This document shows positions 42,602 through 51,116 of a DNA stretch of 64,000 nucleotides, piece by piece; the first letter of the stretch is position 1, and the number at the start of each line of letters is the position of its first letter. The stretch comes from Sphingobium cyanobacteriorum (lineage in GTDB: Bacteria > Pseudomonadota > Alphaproteobacteria > Sphingomonadales > Sphingomonadaceae). Below the pieces are notes generated by a model. That model did not search any database and was not told the DNA's origin. It saw only the letters and a list, made by a program, of their open reading frames with translations. The translations under genes were made by a program, and so were the position numbers. The stretch is from NCBI RefSeq assembly GCF_030580935.1, contig NZ_JAUQOM010000002.1:186001-250000 (forward strand). The letters run 5' to 3'.

Positions 42602-43234
42602 GTGACCGAGCAGAATTTCTCTTCGATGCGGGCCGCCATGGTCGAAAGCCAGTTGCGCACCAGCGACGTGGACGACCAGCGTGTCATCGCGGTGATGGCC
42701 AAGGTGCCGCGCGAGAATTTCGTGCCTGTCGAGCGACGCGCCATGGCCTATGTCGATCGTCCCATCCCGCTGAGCGCCGGCCGCGCGCTCAACCCGCCGC
42801 TGGTGACGGGCCGTTTGCTCAAAGAAGCGCAGGTCGAGCCGGGCGACAAGGTGCTGCTGATCGGTGCGGCGACCGGCTATGCCGCTGCCCTGCTGGTCGC
42901 GCTGGGCGCGCAGGTAACGGCGGTCGAGGAAGAGGGCGGCCCTGATATTGCCGTTCCGGGCACGACCGTCACGCGCGGCCCGCTGAACGCCGGGGCACCG
43001 GCAGGGGCGCCCTATGATCTTCTGTTCATCGATGGCGCGGTGGAGGAAGTGCCAGCCGCGCTCGTTCAGCAGCTTGGTGAGGATGCGCGCGTCGTAACCG
43101 GGATCATCGATCGCGGCGTGACGCGGCTCAGCAGCGGCCGGGTGGTTGGTGGCCTGCTGGGGCTGAGCAGCCTCAGCGACATGGAAATGGTGGTGCTGCC
43201 CGGTTTCGGCGCGCCCAAGGCATTTACTTTCTGA
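42602..43234 (+). CDS. Protein-L-isoaspartate O-methyltransferase family protein
   Basis: This 210-residue protein has the PCMT fold. It begins 'VTEQNFSSMRAAMVESQLRT' from a GTG start (ribosome site GAGGAACT), then 'VPRENFVPVERRAMAYVDRP' and the SAM-binding loop 'LLIGAATGYAAALLVALGA', where the usual glycine-rich G-x-G-x-G is altered to G-A-A-T-G. 'PYDLLFIDGAVEEVP' follows. Alphaproteobacteria carry such divergent Pcm proteins directly before tolC, as here. Repair of isoaspartyl residues is the family role, but the divergent motif leaves activity uncertain. Confidence 0.88.
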   Translation: MTEQNFSSMRAAMVESQLRTSDVDDQRVIAVMAKVPRENFVPVERRAMAYVDRPIPLSAGRALNPPLVTGRLLKEAQVEPGDKVLLIGAATGYAAALLVALGAQVTAVEEEGGPDIAVPGTTVTRGPLNAGAPAGAPYDLLFIDGAVEEVPAALVQQLGEDARVVTGIIDRGVTRLSSGRVVGGLLGLSSLSDMEMVVLPGFGAPKAFTF

Positions 43235-43253
43235 CAGGGGCATGCGGGGGACG

Positions 43254-44750
43254 ATGACAGGCAAGCGCATTCATGAACGGCATCGTGCCGCAGCCGCTTT
43301 GCTGTTGCTGACCTCCGCCCTGACCGGGGCATCCGCGCAGGCCGAAACGTTGCAAGGGGCGCTGGCGAAAGCCTATGCATCCAACCCGACACTGACCGGC
43401 GCGCGTGCCGGCCAGCGTGCGACCGACGAGGGCGTGCCGATCCAGAAGGCCGGTGGCCGGCCTGGACTGGACGTGACCGGCAGCTACACCGAAAGCATTC
43501 TCAAGCCGACGATCAGCTTCACCTCGCCCCAGCGCACGATCAATGCGCAGGCGACGCTGAACGTGCCGGTCTATAATGGCGGCGCGGTGCGCAACGGGAT
43601 CAAGGCGGCCAATATCCGGGTCGAAGCCGGGCGGGCGTCGCTGCGCGGCACCGAGGCCAGCGTTTTTTCCCAGACCGTCGCCGCCTATATGGACGTGATC
43701 CGCGACAGTGCGATCGTGGCGCTCAACCGTGCCAATGTGAAGGTGCTGGAGGTCAATCTCCAGGCGACGAACGACCGTTTCGAGGTGGGCGACCTGACAC
43801 GCACCGATGTCGCCCAGTCGCAGTCGCGGCTGGCGCTGGCGCAGTCCGATCTGCAGAGGGCGCAGGCGAACCTGATCACCAGTCGCGAAAATTATATCGC
43901 GCTGGTGGGCGAGGCGCCGGACAATCTGGAGCCGCCGCCGCAACTGCCCGGCCTGCCTGCCGACCCCGATGCAGCCGTGCGCGTGGCGCTCAACGACAAT
44001 CCTGACATTGCGGCGGCGAAGAAGCTGCGCGAGGCGCGGCGCTATGATGTGAAGGCCGCGAAGGGCGCGGTGATGCCTACCGTATCGGCCTTCACCCAGG
44101 CGGGCTACACCAACTATCTCCACTCGCTCAACAGCAGTGCGCAGGATGCCAACGGCAACATCGTCGAAGGGCCGCAGATCAACAAGCAGGCGGCGGCGGG
44201 CGTTCAGATCTCGATTCCGCTCTATCAGGGTGGCCGTCCGGCGGCGCAGGTGCGGCAGAACCAGGCGCTCGAATCGCAGGCGATCGAGCAGGAGATCGAG
44301 GCCGAGCGCGGCGTGATCGCCCAGACCCGCGCGGCTTATGCCAGTTGGCAGGCGTCGCTCCAGACGATCGAATCGAGCCAGAAGGCCGTCGATGCTGCCA
44401 GCCTGTCGCTGGAGGGCGTGCGTGCGGAAAATTCGGTCGGCAGTCGCACTATCCTGGACATTCTGAATGCCGAGCAGGAATCGCTGATCGCACGGGTCGA
44501 GCTGGTGTCGGCGCGGCGCAATGCCTATGTCGCCGGATTCACTCTGCTGGCGGCGATGGGCCATGCCGAGGCGGACGATCTGGGGCTGGCCAGTGGCGCG
44601 CTGTATGATCCCGTGGTCAATTATGACCGGGTGAAGGGCAAATGGTTCGACTGGGACTTCGATTCCGCGGCGCAGCCGGTAGCGACACGCACCGTTGACA
44701 CGCCGGCGCAAAACGCCAATGTCGATGCGGCATCCGCGCAGCAGCCTTAA
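43254..44750 (+). CDS. tolC: TolC-family outer membrane channel
   Basis: This outer membrane channel of about 498 residues serves efflux pumps and type I secretion. It has a signal peptide ('AAAALLLLTSALTGASAQA'), an N-terminal 'TLQGALAKAYASNPTL', a repeated coiled-coil/barrel structure, 'GVQISIPLYQGGRPAAQVRQ' in the second repeat and 'SVGSRTILDILNAEQESLIA' towards the end. The ATG at 43254 has GGGGGAC before it; ATG 43242 is an alternative. No dedicated transporter is adjacent, so it is probably the general-purpose TolC. The order pcm-tolC-popZ-valS is conserved in the group. Confidence 0.94.
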   Translation: MTGKRIHERHRAAAALLLLTSALTGASAQAETLQGALAKAYASNPTLTGARAGQRATDEGVPIQKAGGRPGLDVTGSYTESILKPTISFTSPQRTINAQATLNVPVYNGGAVRNGIKAANIRVEAGRASLRGTEASVFSQTVAAYMDVIRDSAIVALNRANVKVLEVNLQATNDRFEVGDLTRTDVAQSQSRLALAQSDLQRAQANLITSRENYIALVGEAPDNLEPPPQLPGLPADPDAAVRVALNDNPDIAAAKKLREARRYDVKAAKGAVMPTVSAFTQAGYTNYLHSLNSSAQDANGNIVEGPQINKQAAAGVQISIPLYQGGRPAAQVRQNQALESQAIEQEIEAERGVIAQTRAAYASWQASLQTIESSQKAVDAASLSLEGVRAENSVGSRTILDILNAEQESLIARVELVSARRNAYVAGFTLLAAMGHAEADDLGLASGALYDPVVNYDRVKGKWFDWDFDSAAQPVATRTVDTPAQNANVDAASAQQP

Positions 44751-44820
44751 CCGCTTGTTAACCCGGTCGGGTAATCTTAAAGGCTAAGGGTGTGCAATGC
44801 GGGTTGGACGGGGACTATCC

Positions 44821-45315
44821 ATGGGTGACATGACCAAGGAACCCTCGATGGAAGAGATACTCTCGTCCATCAAGCGGATCATCGCCGAAGAAGGCGAGGA
44901 AGCGGTGCAGGCGGCTCCACGCCGGTTGCGCGGGGAGGCAAAGGCCACCGCGCTGCCGCCGCTCGATCCGGTCCCCATGGCTGAAACGCCGATCGACGAA
45001 GTGTTGGAACTGACCGACGAGATTGCGGAGGAAGAAGCCGTGCCCGCCCCCAAAGCTGCGCCCAAAACCGCGCCTGCTGCCCGGACGATCGCCGACGAAT
45101 CGATCCTGTCGGTCGAAAGCGAAGTCGCCGCGCGCCATTCGCTTTCGGCGCTGTCCTCCATGCTGGTGACGCCCAAGGATGGCGGCGACAATACGCTCGA
45201 CGGACTGGTCCGATCGATGCTTAAGCCTATGCTCAAGGACTGGCTGGACCAGCGTTTGCCTGCGCTGGTCGAGGAGATGGTAGCCAAGGAAATCGCGCGC
45301 ATCACCGGCCGCTGA
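44821..45315 (+). CDS. popZ: PopZ homologue (DUF2497), cell-pole organising protein
   Basis: This 164-residue protein has the two conserved ends of DUF2497 with a variable middle. The N-terminal helix is 'PSMEEILSSIKRIIAEE', the middle is Pro/Ala/Glu-rich and disordered, and the C-terminal oligomerisation helices include 'LDGLVRSMLKPMLKDWLDQ' and 'LPALVEEMVAKEIARI'. In Caulobacter PopZ forms a polar scaffold that anchors the chromosome origin. It lies upstream of valS, a typical place in alphaproteobacteria, though two other genes intervene here. The ATG at 44821 is preferred over one 24 bases upstream. Confidence 0.85.
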   Translation: MGDMTKEPSMEEILSSIKRIIAEEGEEAVQAAPRRLRGEAKATALPPLDPVPMAETPIDEVLELTDEIAEEEAVPAPKAAPKTAPAARTIADESILSVESEVAARHSLSALSSMLVTPKDGGDNTLDGLVRSMLKPMLKDWLDQRLPALVEEMVAKEIARITGR

Positions 45316-45331
45316 GGCCGCTCTTGCGGCC
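45316..45331 (+). terminator. GC hairpin after popZ
   Basis: GGCCGC-TCTT-GCGGCC begins one base after the popZ stop, and a second overlapping GGCCGC...GCGGCC hairpin follows. There is no T-run. It could reduce read-through into the peptidase gene. Confidence 0.35.
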
Positions 45332-45419
45332 GCTCCCGTGGCGGCCTAGACCCCTTGCATCCTGACGACGCCGTGGCTGCTTGCCGCGCACGTCGCTGTC
45401 CGATCCAAGGGTGATTTTC

Positions 45420-47462
45420 ATGAAGATGTTCCTGTTTGGCGCAGTCGGTGCGATGGCTCTGGCCACGGCACCCGCGCTTGCCCGCCCCTTCACCCCCGCC
45501 GATATGGTGGCGCTGGACCGTGTCTCCGCGCCGGTGGTATCGCCGGACGGCCAATGGCTGGCCTATCAATTGCGCAGCACCGACCTGGCGACGAACAAGG
45601 GGCGGATGGACCTCTATCTGCTCGACATCGGCAAGGCGGGGCAGGCGCCGCGCCTGATCGCGTCCCGGCCCGACAAGAATGAAAGCGCCCCTGCCTTTTC
45701 GCCCGATGGTTCCGCGCTCTACTTTCAGTCGGACGCCAGCGGCGACGACCAGTTATGGCGCGTGGCGCTGGACGGCGGCGATCCGGTGCAGGTCAGCAAG
45801 GCGCCGGGCGGCATTGCCGGTTTCCTGCTCAGTCCCGATGGTAGCCAGGTCGCGCTCTGGGCCGATCGCCCGGTCGGTGCCAGGATGATCGACGATGTGA
45901 AACCCGCTGCGCCCAAGGATGCCGGGTCAGGGCGCGTATATGATCAGTTATTCGTGCGCCATTGGGACAGTTGGGCGGATGGCCAGCGATCGCAGATTTT
46001 CGTCATGCCGGTCGCGGGCGGCCCGGCCGTGTCGGTGATGGGCGCGCTGGTCGGCGACAGTCCCTCCAAACCCTTTGGCGGCACGGAGGAGATTGCGTGG
46101 AGCAAGGATGGCAGGACGCTGTTCTTCGCGCTGCGCGAGGCCGGACGGATCGAGCCGCTGTCGACCAATCTCGACATTTTTGCCGTGCCAGCGGATGGCA
46201 GCGCCGCGCCGGTCAACCTGACTGATGCCAATGACGCGACCGATACGCTGCCCACCGTGTCGCCCGATGGTCAATGGCTCGCCTATGTCGCGATGAAGCG
46301 GCCAGGCTATGAAGCCGACCGCCAGGTGCTGATGCTGCGCAACATCGCGACCGGCGCGACGAGGGCGTTGACCGAGGGCTGGGATCGGTCCGTGGCGTCG
46401 ATCGCCTGGGAGGCGAACGGCAAGGGGCTGCTGGTCACCGCCAATGACGTGCTCGACAATCCGGTGTTCCGGGTCGATGTGGCATCGGGCAGGGTGACAC
46501 GGCTGACAGGGAAGGGCCATGCGGCCAGCGTCGTGCCGCTGCCCAGGGGCGGCTTCGTCTATGCGCTGGACTCCATCCAGTCGCCCGCCGATTTCTGGAA
46601 GATGCCCGCCAAGGGCCAGCCGATCCGGCTTACCCAGGTAAACGCGGCGAAACTGGCAGGCGTGGATGATGTGTCGGTGGAACGGTTCAGCTTCAAGGGT
46701 GCCAATGGCGACACCGTCTGGGGGCAGATCGTCAAGCCGCTCAACCCGTCCGCCAGCGGCACGGTGAACAAACTGCCGGTCGCCTTTCTGGTCCATGGCG
46801 GGCCGCAGGGCAGTTTCAGCGATTCATGGTCTTACCGCTGGAATCCCAAGGCGTTCGCCGCCCATGGCTATGCGGCGGTGATCGTCGATTTCCACGGGAG
46901 CACCGGCTATGGCCAGGCTTTTACCGACGCCATCAACAAGGATTGGGGCGGCAAGCCGCTGGAAGACCTGAAACTGGGGCTTGCCGCCGCCGCGGCCAAG
47001 GACGCTGCGGTCGATGCCGGCAATGCCTGCGCGCTGGGGGCCAGCTATGGCGGCTATATGATGAACTGGATCGCGGGGCAGTGGCCCGATGCGTTCAAAT
47101 GCCTGGTCCAGCATGACGGCGTGTTCGACGCGCGCGCCATGGCCTATGAAACAGAGGAACTGTGGTTCGACGAATGGGAGCATGGCGGCCCCTATCATGA
47201 GGCTCCGCAAGAGTTCGAGAAATGGAACCCGGTCAACCATGTGACGGCATGGAAAACACCGATGCTGGTGGTGACGGGCGAAAAGGACTTCCGCATTCCC
47301 TACACGCAGGGGCTGGCCGCGTTCACCGCGCTCCAGCGGCGGGGCGTGCCGTCGAAACTGCTGGTGTTCCCGGACGAGAATCATTGGGTGCTGAAGCCGA
47401 AAAACTCGCTGCAATGGTATGGCGAGGCGCTGGGCTGGCTGGATAAGTGGACAGCGAAGTGA
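45420..47462 (+). CDS. S9-family prolyl oligopeptidase / dipeptidyl aminopeptidase, exported
   Basis: This 680-residue serine peptidase has a signal peptide ('MKMFLFGAVGAMALATAPAL'), a TolB-like beta-propeller (about 30-420, with 'VSPDGQWLAYQLRSTD' repeats) and a C-terminal alpha/beta-hydrolase domain. The catalytic triad can be placed at S542 ('GASYGGYM'), D623 ('GEKDFRIPY') and H655 ('DENHWVLKP'). It probably degrades peptides in the periplasm. It sits alone between popZ and the NnrU gene, interrupting the usual popZ-valS neighbourhood. Confidence 0.94.
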   Translation: MKMFLFGAVGAMALATAPALARPFTPADMVALDRVSAPVVSPDGQWLAYQLRSTDLATNKGRMDLYLLDIGKAGQAPRLIASRPDKNESAPAFSPDGSALYFQSDASGDDQLWRVALDGGDPVQVSKAPGGIAGFLLSPDGSQVALWADRPVGARMIDDVKPAAPKDAGSGRVYDQLFVRHWDSWADGQRSQIFVMPVAGGPAVSVMGALVGDSPSKPFGGTEEIAWSKDGRTLFFALREAGRIEPLSTNLDIFAVPADGSAAPVNLTDANDATDTLPTVSPDGQWLAYVAMKRPGYEADRQVLMLRNIATGATRALTEGWDRSVASIAWEANGKGLLVTANDVLDNPVFRVDVASGRVTRLTGKGHAASVVPLPRGGFVYALDSIQSPADFWKMPAKGQPIRLTQVNAAKLAGVDDVSVERFSFKGANGDTVWGQIVKPLNPSASGTVNKLPVAFLVHGGPQGSFSDSWSYRWNPKAFAAHGYAAVIVDFHGSTGYGQAFTDAINKDWGGKPLEDLKLGLAAAAAKDAAVDAGNACALGASYGGYMMNWIAGQWPDAFKCLVQHDGVFDARAMAYETEELWFDEWEHGGPYHEAPQEFEKWNPVNHVTAWKTPMLVVTGEKDFRIPYTQGLAAFTALQRRGVPSKLLVFPDENHWVLKPKNSLQWYGEALGWLDKWTAK

Positions 47463-47513
47463 ACAGCTGAATCAGGGTGGCGATGGTGCCGCCGGGCGGT
47501 TTGGGAGAACGAC

Positions 47514-48200
47514 ATGTCGACGGTGCTGATCGCGGCGGTGGCCTTTGTGGGCACTCATTTCCTTCTGTCCCACCCGCTGCGCGGCCCGATTGTCGCGCGG
47601 GTGGGGGAGAAGGCGTTTCTGGGCCTCTATTCGCTGGTTGCCTTTGCGACCCTGGGCTGGCTGGTCATGGCATATCGTTACGAATCCGTAACGAATATGG
47701 TCTGGAGCGTGGGCGATGGGTTATGGGCGCTGGCGAGTGCGATCATGCTGCTGGCGGCGATCCTGCTGATGGGGTCGTTCGTCGGCAATCCGGCCATGCC
47801 GGACCCCGAAGGGCAGATGGGCGCGCCAGCCGAAGCGAAGGGCGTGTTCGCCATCACCCGCCATCCGATGATGTGGTCCTTCGCGCTTTGGAGCGTCAGC
47901 CATATCCTGGTCTATCCGGTGGCCAAGAATATCATTGTCGCGCTGGCGATCCTGATCCTGGCGCTGGTCGGCGCAGCCTTGCAGGATCGCAAGAAGGAAG
48001 CGCTACAGCCGGAGATGTGGCGGCAATGGGAGGCGCGGACCAGTTACTGGCCGTTCGCCGCGATCGCCGCCGGTCGCGCGCGGTTCGGCCGGTTCGGGAT
48101 ACATGCGCTGGCCGGCGGCCTGGTCGTCTGGCTGGTCGCTACATGGGCGCATATGCCGCTGGCCGGATGGGATGCAGGCATCTGGCGCTGGATTGGGTGA
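47514..48200 (+). CDS. NnrU family integral membrane protein
   Basis: This 228-residue protein has about six membrane helices and the family blocks 'AFVGTHFLLSHPLRGP' near the N-terminus and 'FAITRHPMMWSFALWSVSH' in the middle. The His-Pro in the latter is shared with NnrU and isoprenylcysteine-methyltransferase-like proteins. NnrU was linked to nitric oxide metabolism, but the family is broad and no denitrification gene lies nearby. Its function here is unknown. Confidence 0.88.
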   Translation: MSTVLIAAVAFVGTHFLLSHPLRGPIVARVGEKAFLGLYSLVAFATLGWLVMAYRYESVTNMVWSVGDGLWALASAIMLLAAILLMGSFVGNPAMPDPEGQMGAPAEAKGVFAITRHPMMWSFALWSVSHILVYPVAKNIIVALAILILALVGAALQDRKKEALQPEMWRQWEARTSYWPFAAIAAGRARFGRFGIHALAGGLVVWLVATWAHMPLAGWDAGIWRWIG

Positions 48201-48245
48201 TAGTTTCGCTGGAATGGAGCGGTAAGGCCGATTAAGGGCGCTTCC

Positions 48246-51053
48246 ATGACCGAATTGCCCAAAACCTTCGACCCCGCGACAATCGAATCCCGCTGGTATG
48301 CCCATTGGGAGAGCAATGGCCTGTTCCGCCCCGAACGGCCGGACGCGACGCCCTTCACGATCGTCAATCCGCCGCCCAACGTGACGGGTTCGCTCCATAT
48401 CGGCCATGCGCTCGACAATACGTTGCAGGACATCATGATCCGCTACGAGCGGCTGCGCGGCAAGGATGCGCTGTGGGTGGTCGGCACCGACCATGCGGGC
48501 ATCGCGACCCAGATGGTGGTCGAGCGGCAGCTCAATGCCAAGCAGCAGAAGCGCACCGACTTCACGCGTGATGAGTTCATCGCAAAAGTGTGGGACTGGA
48601 AGGCCGAGAGCGGCGGGACCATCACCGGCCAGTTGCGGCGGCTGGGCTGCTCGATGGACTGGGCCAATGAGCGCTTCACCATGGACGAGGGCTTTTCCAA
48701 GGCCGTGGTCAAGGTGTTCGTGGACCTGCACAAACGCGGGCTGCTCTATCGCGACAAAAGGCTGGTGAACTGGGACCCGCATTTCCGCTCCGCCATTTCG
48801 GATCTGGAGGTCGAGACGGTCGAGACGAAGGGCGGCTTCTGGCGCTTCCGCTATCCGCTGGCGGATGGCGTGACATTGGCGGATGGCAGCGACCATATCG
48901 TGGTCGCAACGACGCGGCCGGAAACGATGCTGGCCGACATGGCGGTCGCGGTGCATCCCGACGATCCGCGCTATCAGAGTGTGATCGGCAAGGAGATTTT
49001 GCAACCGATCACCGGGCGGCGCTTGCGGATCGTCGGCGATGACTATGCCGACCCGGAACTGGGATCGGGCGCGGTCAAGATCACGCCGGGGCATGATTTC
49101 AACGACTTCGAAGTCGGCAAGCGTGCGGGGATCGCGGCGGGCCAGATGCTCAATATGTTCGATGCGGATGCGAAGGTGGTGCAGACGGCAGACGGGCTGG
49201 TCCCGGAGGCGTTCCTTGGGCTGGACCGTTTCGACGCACGCAAGGCGGTGGTCGAGGCGATGAAGGCGGACGGCTTCCTCGTGCCGCACGTCAGCAAGAC
49301 CAAGGAGGGTGAGGCGGTCGAGGCCGATTTTGAGCCGCGCACGATCCAGACGCCGTTCGGGGATCGCTCCGGCGTGGTGATCGAACCCTGGCTCACCGAT
49401 CAATGGTATGTCGATGCCGAGAAGCTGGCCGTCGCGCCGATGCAGGCCGTGCGCGACGGCCGCATCGAAATCGTGCCCAAGAGCTGGGAAAAGACCTTCT
49501 TCAACTGGATGGAGAATATCCAGCCCTGGTGCGTGTCGCGCCAGCTTTGGTGGGGGCATCGGATTCCGGCTTGGTACGGACCTGGTTTGAGAGGAAACGC
49601 ACGAGTTTACGGCAGTAAAGACCCTAATGGTTGGAAAGACTTCATCGAGGAAAATGAAGTTGATGCGCGTCAGGCAGCGGCGACATTTTACAATGTCGAT
49701 CCGAATGATCTGGTTTTTTATGACAGTCCGCAATCGTCGGCAAAGGGTGCAGAAGATACCAGCAAGATACATATTTATCGAGATACTGACGTTCTCGACA
49801 CCTGGTTCTCTTCCGCCCTCTGGCCGTTCGGCACGCTGGGCTGGCCGGAGCAGGGCGAGAAGCTGTCGCGCCACTATCCCAACGACCTGCTGATTTCCGG
49901 CTTCGACATCCTGTTCTTCTGGGACGCGCGGATGGCGATGCAGGGCATGGAGTTCATGGGCGACGTTCCGTGGCGCAAACTCTATCTCCACGGCCTTGTC
50001 CGCGCCGCCGACGGGCAGAAAATGTCCAAGTCCAAGGGCAATGTGGTCGATCCGCTCGGCCTGATAGACAAGTTCGGCGCCGATGCGCTGCGCTTCTTCA
50101 TGAGCGCCATGGAGAGCCAGGGCCGCGACGTGAAGATGGACGAGAAGCGGGTCGAGGGCTATCGCAACTTCGCGACCAAGCTGTGGAACGCCGCGCGCTT
50201 CCTCCAGTCGAACGGCGTCACCGCCTCGACCGACATTGCCGCCCCCGCCGCGCAGCTTCCGGTCAACCGCTGGATCATCGCCGAAACGGTGGCGACCGTG
50301 CAGGCGATCGACACGGCGCTGGCCGACCTGCGTTTCGACGCGGCCGCCAACGCCATCTATCATTTCGTCTGGGACCAGTTTTGCGACTGGTATATCGAAC
50401 TCACCAAAGGCGCGATGGACGATGAGACGCGCGCCGTCGCGGGCTGGGCGTTCGACCAGATCCTCGTCATGCTGCATCCCTTCATGCCGTTCATAACCGA
50501 AGAGTTATGGCACCTGACCGGCGAGCGTTCCAACGAATTGATCGTCGCGCAATGGCCGCAGGCGCTGGCGGCGGTCGATACAGAAGCGCAGGCGGAGATC
50601 GACTGGCTGATCCGGCTGGTGAGCGCGATGCGGACGGCGCGGACCGAACTCAACGTGCCGCCGGGCGCGAAGCTGCCGGTGATCGTGCGCGATGCCGCCG
50701 CAGAAACGCACCAGCGTCTGGACCGGCAGGGCGTGGCGCTGGCACGGCTTGGCCGGGTCGAAAGCCTGACCTTTGGCGATCCCCCGGCGGGCGGCGCGGC
50801 GCAGATCGTGGTGGACGAGGCGACCTTCATCCTGCCGCTGGAAGGCGTGATCGACATTGCGGCGGAAAAGACCCGTCTCGCCAAGGCGCTGTCCGCGGCG
50901 GAGAAGGAGCGCGATGGCCTTGGCGGTCGCCTGTCCAACCCCAGTTTCGTCGAAAAGGCCAAGCCCGAAGCGGTGGCCAAGGCGCGGGAGGACCATGCCG
51001 AAAAGGCCGCCGAAGCGGAACGGTTGAAGGCCGCGCTGGACCGGCTGGGCTAA
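48246..51053 (+). CDS. valS: Valyl-tRNA synthetase, with an atypical AT-rich inserted segment
   Basis: This 935-residue class I synthetase charges tRNA-Val. HIGH is at residues 51-54 ('[12 protein letters not shown]'), the editing domain follows ('[20 protein letters not shown]'), KMSKS is at 592-596, and the C-terminal coiled coil ends the protein. Between 'GHRIPAWYG' and '[17 protein letters not shown]' (about residues 443-517) lies a segment with codon use unlike the rest (TTT, TTA, AGA, ATA), where hand counts give 42-50% GC. Family members usually have a shorter stretch here. The frame is intact and the catalytic motifs are kept, so the enzyme should work. Confidence 0.96.
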   Translation: MTELPKTFDPATIESRWYAHWESNGLFRPERPDATPFTIVNPPPNVTGSLHIGHALDNTLQDIMIRYERLRGKDALWVVGTDHAGIATQMVVERQLNAKQQKRTDFTRDEFIAKVWDWKAESGGTITGQLRRLGCSMDWANERFTMDEGFSKAVVKVFVDLHKRGLLYRDKRLVNWDPHFRSAISDLEVETVETKGGFWRFRYPLADGVTLADGSDHIVVATTRPETMLADMAVAVHPDDPRYQSVIGKEILQPITGRRLRIVGDDYADPELGSGAVKITPGHDFNDFEVGKRAGIAAGQMLNMFDADAKVVQTADGLVPEAFLGLDRFDARKAVVEAMKADGFLVPHVSKTKEGEAVEADFEPRTIQTPFGDRSGVVIEPWLTDQWYVDAEKLAVAPMQAVRDGRIEIVPKSWEKTFFNWMENIQPWCVSRQLWWGHRIPAWYGPGLRGNARVYGSKDPNGWKDFIEENEVDARQAAATFYNVDPNDLVFYDSPQSSAKGAEDTSKIHIYRDTDVLDTWFSSALWPFGTLGWPEQGEKLSRHYPNDLLISGFDILFFWDARMAMQGMEFMGDVPWRKLYLHGLVRAADGQKMSKSKGNVVDPLGLIDKFGADALRFFMSAMESQGRDVKMDEKRVEGYRNFATKLWNAARFLQSNGVTASTDIAAPAAQLPVNRWIIAETVATVQAIDTALADLRFDAAANAIYHFVWDQFCDWYIELTKGAMDDETRAVAGWAFDQILVMLHPFMPFITEELWHLTGERSNELIVAQWPQALAAVDTEAQAEIDWLIRLVSAMRTARTELNVPPGAKLPVIVRDAAAETHQRLDRQGVALARLGRVESLTFGDPPAGGAAQIVVDEATFILPLEGVIDIAAEKTRLAKALSAAEKERDGLGGRLSNPSFVEKAKPEAVAKAREDHAEKAAEAERLKAALDRLG
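49572..49800 (+). other. AT-rich foreign-looking patch inside valS
   Basis: Counted by hand, three consecutive 60-base lines (49621-49800) have 50%, 43% and 42% GC, whereas flanking valS sequence is plainly GC-rich. The patch starts and ends sharply at conserved motifs. It keeps the reading frame. It looks like a recombinational replacement or an insertion from a lower-GC donor. Confidence 0.7.
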
Positions 51054-51070
51054 ACCTATAAGGGCTGTGT

Positions 51071-51090
51071 GTTCCCGCCTGCGCGGGGAC
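51071..51090. repeat. REP-like palindrome between valS and the MATE gene
   Basis: GTTCCCGC-CTGC-GCGGGGAC forms an 8-base stem (one G-T pair) with a four-base loop. It has the same layout as the palindrome inside fdsB. It ends 26 bases before the MATE start. Confidence 0.7.
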
Positions 51091-51116
51091 ACCGACATGA
51101 GGGGAGAGGCAGGCGA

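Noticed and set aside
48003..50477. An 824-residue open frame on the minus strand opposite valS
   Set aside because: It is antisense to conserved valS motifs, and the frame changes character in the AT-rich patch. No family features are visible.
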